From NCBI GenBank assembly GCA_900239685.1, contig OENT01000670.1, forward strand, positions 22,899-86,898: DNA of 64,000 nt, read 5' to 3'. The position numbers and the translations under genes are program-made. Below the pieces are notes generated by a model, which saw nothing but the letters and a program-made list of their open reading frames with translations, was not told where the DNA came from and did not search any database. The stretch comes from Rotaria macrura (taxonomy: Eukaryota; Rotifera; Eurotatoria; Philodinida; Philodinidae). Of this stretch, positions 1 through 10,660 are shown one piece after another (the first letter of the stretch is position 1; the number at the start of each line of letters is the position of its first letter).

Positions 1-843
1 CAATCGTTTCAATGATGATAATGATATGTCTGATGATTGATTGAACACTAAAACAAAACCGTTCAACATTTAATAGATATCATATATAATTATACGATAT
101 GATTTATGTTCACAAGGTTATAATAGAATTTAGTAGAGAAAATCATATAGAAGAAGAGTAAATTTAAAACCAAGTAAGTAATGTTAGTTCGTATGAACAT
201 CATCGACTGCAATGAGTAAGTAACACACGTTGAAGAAGTGTTCGTATCCACGTTGATATTTGAGAGTATCATCAGAGAGAGCGAGAGAGAGAGAGAGAGG
301 GGAACTCGGGAATATATTTTTTCACTCACGACTAGTACTATTACTTTGAGAAGATTCTGTACCTTTGGTTTATCACGACAGTAATATCAAACGTTAATGT
401 TATGTTTATAATTGAAAATTCTAATAAGAATAAAATCATTTTTCGAATTCCAATTCGAAACTTTGCATAGTGATAGACTTCATCATGGAGGATATATTCA
501 GTTCAATCCTCACGAAATTCAAAAATGAATTCTACTACAACTAAGACATCCCGATTTACAAGTAACTCTTCATTCTGACCAGTTTCTCGTAAGAGTTTGA
601 ACGATAATATTTTTCATAGATAACTTGTTTTATTCAATTGACATTTCTATAAATTCGATCTTGCACTAATAGATACTTTTGAGACAATAAACTTTTAATA
701 TCGATTTTTCTAGTCAAAAATACGTAATTTATATGTAATGCTGCTTAAAAATACCAATATCCCAGTAGTGATACTATAATATTTTTTCCAACTTTTGAAA
801 GAGTCTCTATTGATGTAGTATTTTAGTTCAAAAAAAAACTCGG
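1..843. other. Intergenic, no gene seen
   Basis: I see no convincing coding exon here on either strand; the one open frame near 90-329 (minus) is low-complexity and unlike any family. A GA-rich microsatellite lies at 274-300. The stretch is AT-rich and ends at the MITE. Confidence 0.6.
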
Positions 844-933
844 TTAACCCTTTCCGGCCGGATGTTGCCATATGGCAACATTTTCCCCTATAGGGGTACG
901 GCGTTTTTCAAATAGCCGGCCGTAAAGGGTTAA
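844..933. mobile_element. piggyBac-type MITE (82 bp) with TTAA target duplication
   Basis: The element at 848-929 is bounded by TTAA on both sides (844-847 and 930-933). Its 14-bp terminal inverted repeats, CCCTTTCCGGCCGG (848-861) and CCGGCCGTAAAGGG (916-929), differ at one position. Inside are two perfect palindromes: ATGTTGCCATATGGCAACAT (862-881) and CCCCTATAGGGG (885-896). A TTAA duplication with CCC...GGG ends is the hallmark of piggyBac transposition. The element has no coding capacity, so it would need a transposase from elsewhere in the genome. It is much more GC-rich than its surroundings. Confidence 0.8.
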
Positions 934-1215
934 ATACATGTGCATGACTGAAGAACAAGACCACAACACAACGTGCACTAATCATCATAAACAATCGGAT
1001 ATAAATAGTTTCGAATAGAATGTGTCTTTTAATAAGTCCAATCCTGTAATACAAACTAAAAACTTGTCCATACTTACTTGTAACTAAAAGAACTCATTTT
1101 TTTATGTAGATCAGATTCATAAAATCTCATCCTAAAACTATTCAATATAGAAAAACATTTGTTCAACTCGTGTAAATCTTATTCATTCGCATTAGATTTT
1201 TTCTCCTTTCGAAAC

Positions 1216-2360
1216 CTAAGAATTTACCGGAGAAAAGCTAACGCTTGTATAGTGAATGTCTAGATTTAAAACGAAATTCAAAACTTAAATTATACGAATA
1301 TTTATAACCGTTTGTTTTCATTGTTATCAATTACCTGGCAAACGTGTTGTTTGTTGATGAGTAACGGAAATATTCATTGGTATATTTAAAAATACACATA
1401 ATTCTTTTAAATTTGATGCATATTGACTAATAGCAGAAAACAATGGTTGACAACCAGTATGATCAAGTTGCAGACGGCCAACAATTAATGTTTGTAAATG
1501 ATCATCAAGAAGAAGAAGAATATGTAATAATGTCGATACATGTAAAGTACCATCAATATGAAAATAAGTTAAATTCGATGGTATTGTACTTAATAAACGT
1601 TTTATCTGTGTGTCACATGGTAACGATGGATCAAATGATATAGTTAGTGCTTGAAAACGTTCGTAGTGGTTTTGAAAAAATGCACAAACATTTTCGAAGG
1701 TAACAATCGTACGATGTTCAATTGCATTTGGAAATGAACGTAATGGAATACCAAGTAAATGTAATTCTTCAACATTCGGAAATGATTTCATTAAACAATT
1801 GAATGAATAATCTGATAAATGTATATTGCCATTAAAATTGAGTCGCGTTATTGATGGAAATATATTTGTATTCTCAGAAAATTTGTGTGATAAGAAAAAG
1901 AATTTATAATCACTTAGATCAAGTTTTTCTAACGATTTACAATTCGAAAGAAGTTCATAAAAAATACTTGAATCGATTAATCTTGTTGATCGTGCAAATG
2001 ATAGACTTCTTAATTGATTAAGACATAGACGAAATGATTCTGATGTTTGAAGTAATATTTTTAAATCTGTATAGTTGAAATTTGATAATGATAAATTTTC
2101 GATACCTTCCATTACTATGACTTTGTCAAGAAGTGTTATGCCAGTAGAAGATTTTGGTGAAAGTATGATTGAATGTAGATGAGAATAAGATGAAAAAGAT
2201 GAAAGACGTGTATATATTGCTCGACTTGTTAAACGAAGACATTTCCAATCAGTTAATGTTAAATGAGCCAAAATTACATCAAAGATCTTGTAAAAGACAA
2301 AAGAAACTTTCGAAAGAATATTAGTTTTCTTCAACTTACTTCAACCGGCAAAGTTTCCAT
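1216..2360 (-). CDS. F-box protein, probably leucine-rich-repeat type
   Basis: Likely substrate receptor of an SCF ubiquitin ligase. A 21-nt first exon (2340-2360, METLPVE) joins by a 53-nt intron (2287-2339) to IFDVILAHLTLTDWKCLRLT. This gives the classic F-box opening LPxEIxxxIL..L....L..LR. The long exon 2 (1335-2286) carries degenerate LRR-like segments such as LEKLDLSDY, ITRLNFNGN and VEELHLLG. Exon 2 either reads to a stop at 1327 (ending LPGN) or splices at CAG|GTAATT through a 75-nt intron to a short last exon (1216-1259) ending SFSPVNS. I prefer the splice because the donor and acceptor are good and the phase fits. Without the first exon the F-box would lack its start. It lies downstream of the MDC1-like gene on the same strand, with 524 bp between. 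The substrate is unknown. Confidence 0.75.
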
Positions 2361-2884
2361 TTTGGTTCTCAAATACTTCTACCAAAAAGAAAATATAGAA
2401 GAAAAAACAAGAATGAAAAATGCAAGTAACAAATCGAAAAAAAAGCGTTCTATGATAAGAGACCATCTTTATATATGCATCGTTTATTTAGTATAGAACA
2501 GAACACCTTTTGCTTTTTTAATTTCTTTGTCTTCTGCTCATTCACTTTTTTTTGTTGAAAAAAAAAATACGACAAATAATGTAACAGAAAAAAAAAAATT
2601 TTTTTCTTTATCGATGAACCTATGTTAGAAATTATACAAGAGACAAAATGATATAACACACACAAGCACATAGAGAATACATATTTCTTGTTTTTTCTAA
2701 CAAAAAAAAATAAATGTTAATAACATCGTAGAGACTATATACAAATACGAACAATGAAGTTAAACATTATTTACTTCCACTTGGCTTCATATTAGTACCA
2801 ACATTTTGAAATAAAGAAAATCTATTTAAAACAAAAATGAAATTGCTTAAGGGTTCACTTGTTTTTCTCTCATCTAAACATCAC
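2361..2884. other. Spacer between F-box and MDC1-like genes
   Basis: AT-rich, with long A and T runs around 2500-2720. No exon recognised. It probably holds the 3' UTR of the MDC1-like gene and the 5' UTR or promoter of the F-box gene, both on the minus strand. Confidence 0.5.
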
Positions 2885-5800
2885 TTACGCTTCAAAATCG
2901 AGCTTTTGTTTTGATATGCCACTTAATGCAAATTCTTCACTAACAATAGGTACACCTTTTTTACACAAGTCTTCATATTCACTTTTATGCACTTGTGCAA
3001 CAATACAAACTAAATCTTTTCCTGGTTTATTTGCATTGATTTTATCGATGAATTTTCCACCAGCTGCTTCAATTATGTCTTTTAAATCGTCGTATGGTGG
3101 CGACGTATCTTTCGTACAGAATATTTTGTAATTCTCAAATATTGGATGTTGCTTAGCTAAACGAACACTTTCACGTAATTGAAAACCATAGCGTGTTTCA
3201 GCATTGGTATCTTCCAAATAATATTTTTCATAGGGTATATAACGATTTTCTTTAATCATTGCTTCAATCCACGTTGGCGATAATATATGAGCACCACGTG
3301 CAAGACACATGAAGAATTTTTTTGTACGTCTTATACGGTCAACAACTAATGCATCGACTTGACATGATTCATCCATGATTTCAAAACCTAATTTACGTAA
3401 TGTATCTAGATGACTTTGATCGAAATTCTAGAGGAAATAATTGATTTAAAAATAAATTTAAAAAAATAAATACATTGAAAGAAATTCTTACTAAATGACT
3501 ACTAAGAGCTATTCGAACAGGTCGATCATGTGCTGAAGCTTCTTGTTCCGGTTGTTGTTGTTCAGCGGTTGTAACTAATTTTGTTGATTTTCGACCACGT
3601 TTTGGTGTTACAGGATCAACAGGAGGTGTTGGATCAGTAGTTACAGCTTGTTTACGGCGAGTATTGGTTGTTGGTGTAGGAGGTGTTGGCGTTGGTGCTG
3701 TTGTTGTTGTTGTCGTTGAACGACTAGAAAGAAGTATAGAGAAAACAATTAATGTTTTGAAAAGTACGAACACAACATGCGTAACGGGAATTTTGACAAA
3801 CAGCAATTTTCGACTGAATTTTATAAAATATTGAACTCTGTCATTATTTCTTTAGGAAATAAACCGTAAGAGAAAAATCTATGGAATGATCAGTTAACAC
3901 ATATGTTACGGTAATATTTTCGGGTCGAGGAAAATTGCTTGATGCGAAAGAACATCGAGAACTTAACAATAAAATAACTGAACCATTTTCACAAAAGTTT
4001 TCAGTTCTTCAAAATTCTATTTTAGTACCGTATGCTAAATTTCTTACAAGAAATTCTCTTTTGGTTAGCTGAATAATTGTCTATAGATCATGGTTAATGA
4101 TATAGGTCTTCTTGCAATCCCTTTATTCCCACACTCAAAGTCGCATCAGAGTCCAAAACGAATAAGAAAATTTCGATTAGATCCAGCTTTGAAAATTTCA
4201 TATTCGAGAGCAAAATTATTTGAACATCTCCATTTATATTTGATTTAATTCGATTCAGACGTATCGAATCTAATTCTACTACGATGCGATTTAATTTAAG
4301 TTTTTGATTTACACTACTATAGCTGATGAGTCCGGGAAGAAACTTTTGTTTTGCCATCATAAATTTTACGACTTTTATCCGCGCATATCATTATGATCGA
4401 CAATAAGTTTGCTATAAAAAGAATCCATGCTTGATAATATTCCACAGCCTGAAATTTTGGATGAATTTTCATCGAATGATTTGACTTTTCTGCATAGACA
4501 AACAGAGCATACTAGACTATAGTGTCGTCCTATTCTTAATCACAAAAAAAAGATCTCGATGAGATTAATGATCTAAAAACAATTGTCATCTATTAATGGA
4601 TTTTCAGCTAATTTTGATCTAATTATGTTTTTCTAAATCATTATTCCTCAAGATCGTTTCAACTATTGTATAGGAAATATTAACAAGGATTAAAAAGAGA
4701 TTCACAAATCAATTTATCGAATAATGAAGACTTCTATGATCGTTCAGTGACTGAATGAAATCAAAGTTTTAAGCTCAAGTTTTTTTAAGTTCCAGATAAG
4801 AAAAAAAACCATAGTATACAATAAGTAGTTCACATTTATCCCTTATAATGGATACAAACAGTAAAGTAAACATACGTTCGTTTTGTAGTAGTCGTCGCAA
4901 CTGGTGTTGTACTCTTACGCTTTCGTCCCACAACTTTAGTGAGTACAGGTTCTTCATTTTCCCCACCAGTATCCATTTGTTCGTAAACATCGGTACTGTC
5001 TTTTTGTTTTTTCGCTTTTTCATCTGGACTTTGGGACGTATCGATTGGTTGTTGCCGAAGACTAATACGTTTTTGTGATACTGCTGAACTACTACGTCCA
5101 CCACGAGTTGATCGACGACCTGTTGTTATTACTGCTGCTGCTGCTGCAGTTGTTGTTGTTGGCGCTACTGCTACTGCTGCTGGTGGTGGCGGCGGCGTCG
5201 GTGTAACCAAATTTTTAGCTTGTTTTTCAAGATCATCTAAATCAACATAATCATCAGTATATGGAAATGAACGATTTCGACCACTTGAAGCACGAGCTTT
5301 AATACGAGCTGTTTGAAAGGGAAAAGAAACGTGAGACAAAATAATTCCTATCTACAGATTAGCTTACCAGAAACTCGAATGTTCGAATTAGCATTTGTTT
5401 GAATAGTTGATGGGGTTTCATCAGGTGTCGTTGGTTGAGTATCATTGATTTTTTTGGGTGATTCTTCTGCTTCAGTCGTTACTGTTTCTTCTAATGTTGT
5501 ATTATTAACTTCAGTATCGATTGTTGGCGGTACAATAGCATGACGACGTGTACCATGTATACGTGTACTGACAACACGAGCTCGTGCTGCAGCACCACCA
5601 CGACGGCCTCGTGCACGTCGAGCATTTCGCCGAGGAATGCCACGTTGACTACGACCTGATACGGCTTCAGATTCTTCAGTTGTTTCATCTTCACCTTCTT
5701 GTTCTTCGGCTTCTCCTTCATCGTCTTCATTCTGTTTTTTAGTTGTATCAATTGTTGAAGATTGAACGTCTTCGGTAGCAACATTAGCTATAGAACGAGA

Positions 5801-8800
5801 ACGAGAACATAACATAGATGAAATATGTACTCGGTAACAAATGAATAAGTTTTTCTTGCTAAGAAACTTACGAATATCTTGTGTGGTTTTTTCTTCTGAC
5901 TCAGTGGAAGTTGTTTCTTGAGTTACTTCTGTTGTTGTTTCTTGCTCCTGCTAGTATGAAAATGATATTTATGTAAATATATATAAATATTTATACTATC
6001 TTCTTTTCTCTTACATTTGTTGTTGGTTGATCTTTAGTATCAATTTCATTTATTGGCATGACATCTTCATTGACGATTGCTACCGTTTCTACTTCTTTTT
6101 CTTCTTGTTCACTCGCTAATGTTGTTTCTGATTTATGTTCTACCATCTTCGCTATTGGTTCATCAGTATTTGTTCTTGACGTGAGTTCTATGAATAGTAG
6201 CAAATGTTTCTTTAGAACCATTCTCTTATAATAATAATGAAGAAGCCTCCTATCGATTGTCTATAACTGAAAAATCGATTTAACTTCTTCTATAATGACT
6301 AGACTGACTATTGACGTCAAGTTTTCAACATCTGCAGAATTGATTCAAACTGACTTCTTCCGAACAAAAATAAATTCAAATTATTCGAACAAAATGATTA
6401 CAACGAGGTGGATACAATTGTACACAATTGAGGATTTTATTTTCCGGAAAACTTGTGGTCAGCTTGAATAAAGGAAATATAGGTTTGTTTCAATTAGAAA
6501 GAACTCTATTTCGTTCAAGGATTGATCATTGAATTTAGGAGACTATAACATCCGTGCAAATTTTCTTGTGATTCTTCTATATTTCGATTGATTGAATCTT
6601 GTTACTGATGAACAATATCCTTCTGTTGGAACTAGTAGTGGTTAGATACAGAAACTATAATAATCATTGTTAAGTTAAGTATATATAAATATATATATAC
6701 ATATGCCATTAATGAACAGACGTAGAAAAGAACGATTTGATACTTCTCAAATAACAATCACAACAATTATGGAGTATGTATTTAACTAGAATGGACTATC
6801 AGAACGTATTGCGAAATGTTACAACAGCATGGTTATACTGTTTGATGTAACATCGTGATGATTCTTTTCATGTTAATAACCAACAAGATCTAACATAAAC
6901 TGACTTTCACATTTTTAACAAAAACGACACGTCAAACTATGTTCTAATATCTGATCAGTATTGTGTGATAATCCTTCCTGAGATCATTGCTTTAATTATT
7001 TCTAGTTCTACGATTATTGAAACACGTGTGATGTTGTTTAATTGATTTTGTTTCTGTCTTTCTTGAATCAACTATACCTGTTTGATTCGTTTCCATTTGT
7101 TCAATTTCAGCAGATTCGGCAACACGATTTGCATTAATAGTAACTTCAACTTGTTGTTTAGATGCTGTATCATCGTTATTACTTTCAGCATTTTCAAGTT
7201 GTTCAACCAATTTTGATATAGGAACTACTTCACATGTTTCAGATGCTGGTCTTGGTGATGAATCATCAATTTGTTCATCAAGATTATATTGTTGTGTATC
7301 ATTGCATAGAGCAGGCGTAGATGAATCATTTGATTGTTGCGCATCATCCGATAAATTTTCTTTCGGCGAATGTTCCTTTTCCTCTTTTTCATTTGTTGTT
7401 GTCTCAGTAATATCGTCGTTTGTTGACTGAATATTATTTGTTGATGTCTCCACTATAGGTTCATCTGCTTCAGTGAGAATCGGTGTTGTTGTTGCACTAG
7501 TTTCTTCATTAGTTGTTTGAAGATCATAAGCTTGTGTTTCCATCGGTATATTTTCATTTTCAGTAGTATTGATTGTTGCACTAGTGTCTTCAGCTGTCGC
7601 TTGAAGATCATAAGCCTGTGTTTCCGTGGTGGGATTTTCACTTTCATTAACATGTGTTGCTTCTTCTTCAGTTTTCGATTGAGGATTATAACCACGTGTT
7701 TCTATTTGGAGATCTTCGTTTTCAGCGAGAATTGTCGTTGTAGTCGTTGTCGTTGTAGTAGTAATGGTTGTAGTTTCTTCTTCAGTTGGTTGAAGATGAT
7801 AAACTTGTGTTTCGGTTTGAGGAGTCTCTTCACTTGTTGGTTGAAGCTCATAATCTTGCGTTTCTGTTTGAACTTTTTCAGTTTCAGTAAGAATTGTTAT
7901 TGTTGTTTCTTCCTCATCTGGTTGAAGATCATAACCTTGTGTTTCCATCGGTAGATCGTCATTGTCCGAAACAGTTGTTTTCGTTGTCGTCGTCGTTGTT
8001 GTTGTAGTAATTTTTTCAATCATTTTATCACCTTCAATATGAACTTGATGAAATTCTTCACGTTTGCTTTCAATAACATCAGTTACGATGTGTTCATTTT
8101 CAATCACTAATGACTTGTTTTCATTTGGTAATTGTTCAGCTGGAGAAACAACGGCATCAGTTGGTTGAAGTGTATATGCTTGAGTTTTATCTATTTCAAT
8201 TTCCGTTGTTGTTTCAACAATTATTTTCTTATTATCATCTTCGATAATTAGTTCTGTTTGTGATGATGAAATAATTTCTATTTGATCATTATTATTTATT
8301 TGTGTGGATTCCATAACTAATGGCATAGTTGCTGGTAATGTTGTTGCACCAATAACTAAACTATTATCATCATCATTTACGTTGTTTAACATCGACGAGA
8401 CTGTTGATGAAATAAATGATGAAGATTCATTTGAACCATTTGGTTTTAATACTTCATCGTCGGAATCTAATGACGAAAAGATATCGATAAATGAAAGTAA
8501 AAATGAAAAGCACTACACTGATTTATACTTTTTATACTTGTTCGATTGGGACCTAGAAGATAGAAAAAAAACCGAATGATTATCGTTAGGTTTCTTTCTT
8601 TGCATTAGTTTCGATATTTACCATTGGCATTGTTAGAATTTCCATTCCAGATTTTCATTGGTTGTGTTGGCTCCTGATCATCATATGAATCAGTGATTGT
8701 TTGGGTTGATGCTATTAAAAAAAATTAAAATTAAATAAATATTTAAACTTGAAACTAAAATCTTCTTACGAATCACATCAATATTCGTTTCTGCAACGAC

Positions 8801-9742
8801 CTAAAAGTACAGAAAAGACTTATAAATATAAAAGGTTCATTTGAAAACACCAATCGATTTTCAAACTCAACTAATCAATCATTACAGAGACACACACAAA
8901 CACGCAGTCATACCGGCAAAGGTAAATCATCATCTTCTGATGTCCATGCAGAATCCTCTTCAACTAAGGTATTCACAGGTGGTGTATAAGTTTCGTATGT
9001 TGGTTCGACAAGTGTCTTCAATAGGTTTGATAAAATTGACTCTGAACGTAAAAACTCGACAGAGAATATCAATACTTACACTTTTATTCGTTTGTATTTC
9101 CTTTTGTTCTTGAAATAGACACATAATATCACCTAGTTTGATTTCATCGCCATCATGTAATGCATAGCAAACATTTGGTTGAAGTTGAATCTAACGAGTA
9201 AAAAAAACAAATGAATGAAAATTTCAACTGCAGACTAATGTAAGCATTTCATTTTCTACCTTATTGTGGAACGTTTTATTACTACTACCGAGATCGGTAA
9301 TAAAATATTGCCCATTAGTATTCGTTATTTTAGCATGTTGTTTTGAAAGTGACTGAACGATAAAAAAAAACAATTAAATTTTATTAAGTGAGAAAACGCC
9401 AAAAGAAAAATCATACGGGAGCAGATATAACTAAATCCGATGGATTTGCTCGGCCAATTATTGTTTCTTCTGATAATAAATCGAAACACAAGAGAATGTA
9501 TCAACTTCGTGATAATGGAAAAAGAATCAATTTATACGTACTTCCAATTTGATATGTATTCGAATCAGTACCACTGATAATCTTTAGTGACGCTTCCTTA
9601 TAAAGTTAAAGAAAGAAGATTTTTTACTTCGAATATTTGTTTTGTTGAAGGACAAAACTAGACTCACTGATTCAATCGCTGATGAATTTTGTAAAAGACT
9701 TTCATCACCCGTTATTATCTGTGTATTATCAAGATCTGTCAT
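2885..9742 (-). CDS. MDC1: MDC1-like DNA-damage checkpoint mediator (FHA, TQxY repeats, tandem BRCT)
   Basis: Nuclear adaptor that in animals reads phosphorylated histone at double-strand breaks and recruits ATM, MRN and RNF8. Fifteen exons: 9668-9742, 9542-9596, 9417-9469, 9260-9352, 9080-9190, 8914-9015, 8770-8800, 8622-8711, 7078-8466, 6015-6187, 5872-5950, 5368-5787, 4876-5308, 3492-3723, 2885-3427. All phases agree and give 1292 residues. The N-terminus MTDLDNTQII holds a TQ, as in vertebrate MDC1. The FHA domain (about 27-120) has GR (49-50), SxxH (64-67) and N86. Exon 9 carries seven TQxYxL motifs. Exons 12-14 are Thr/Pro/Ala-rich with basic RGR/AT-hook-like patches (RRARGRRGG, KRGRKS). 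The C-terminus (about 1100-1290) is a BRCT pair with DRIRRTKKF and RYGFQL, close to the MDC1 C-terminus. There are two long introns (890 and 1152 nt). PTIP-type proteins share BRCTs, but only the MDC1 family combines an N-terminal FHA with this BRCT pair. Confidence 0.88.
7293..8185 (-). repeat. TQxYxL repeat array in exon 9 of the MDC1-like gene
   Basis: Seven intact motifs start at about residues 298, 378, 405, 422, 484, 512 and 592: TQAYTL, TQGYDL, TQDYEL, TQVYHL, TQAYDL, TQAYDL, TQQYNL. Two degenerate copies are TRGYNP near 458 and a TSTNNIQ form near 542. Most are preceded by ET and followed by QP/QT plus acidic residues. Threonine runs coded by ACN repeats separate some of them. Vertebrate MDC1 has TQxF motifs phosphorylated by ATM and bound by the RNF8 FHA domain; here the +3 aromatic is Tyr. 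Confidence 0.85.
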
Positions 9743-10660
9743 TTCGTTTTGATTTTCAACAACTATACGCGAATATTCTTGATATAAATGAATAGAATAT
9801 CTGTATTTTCCTAATCTTTGTTTAATCTCACTAGTGACATCTATTCTTTGTCTATTGTCAAAGTCTTTTCAAATATTTTTATTAATTTATAAATAGAAAA
9901 AAATGTTAAAAAAACATTATAAACATATACAATATCATAGTTATTAATTAAATTTAGTTAGTTATAAAACAGTACTGATAGTTAGAGGCATCTATAATTG
10001 CACTTATTTCATGAGAATATAGTTTTCCGTTCTTTTTTTCTTCTTTCGTTCATGGAAAGAAAGGGCATTGAGTCTCATTAAATTAGAGAGAATGCCGAAT
10101 CATATCATATGACTCTTTTTTTTCTCTTCTTGTCAGGCAGTCGTGCATTTCGACATAACTGATGGGGAAAATTTTGCATACATATAAATATATAACCATT
10201 TATAGAATATCGTTTTCCCCCGAACGATAGATAGATCATTTTATCATAGTAGCTCTTGATATCTTTTTCTCTTTTTTTTTGAATTGCGCAAATTACAATT
10301 CACATTTTATTTTATAGTAAAATATATAAATATTGACTTATACTGATAAACTACTACACCTCTTCATCTGGAGAAAAAATATTTTTCATCTAATATCTTG
10401 TCTATCACCGGTTTGAAGAGCGATCACCTGACTATTTGCCCGTGGGTTAATCTCTATTTTTCTCTCATTCTATGTTTTCTGGTGCGTTCTTTTAACAGAC
10501 TATAGAAGCATATATAAAGGTCGAGCCCGTTTGAGAATAATATTATTAAAACACATTATTCATTTAGATTCTTTTTTTTTCACGAGAAAGTCTATTTCAA
10601 CGTAAAGTATAGACGTGGCGATTCTTATTCTTACTGAAAATATCTCATTAACTGCCGAAC
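9743..10660. promoter_or_regulatory. Divergent intergenic region between MDC1-like and oxidase genes
   Basis: The two genes start 918 bp apart in opposite directions, so both promoters must lie here unless there are distal 5' exons. The segment is AT-rich with poly-T/C tracts and no recognisable exon. The frame of the MDC1-like start stays open upstream for about 40 codons but contains no ATG, so 9742 remains the best start. Confidence 0.5.

Noticed and set aside
1443-1643. Plus-strand open frame in the F-box region
   Set aside because: Antisense shadow of the F-box coding exon.
7517-7954. 145-residue plus-strand open frame
   Set aside because: Antisense shadow of the repetitive exon 9 of the MDC1-like gene; Cys/Phe-rich composition comes from the repeat codons.
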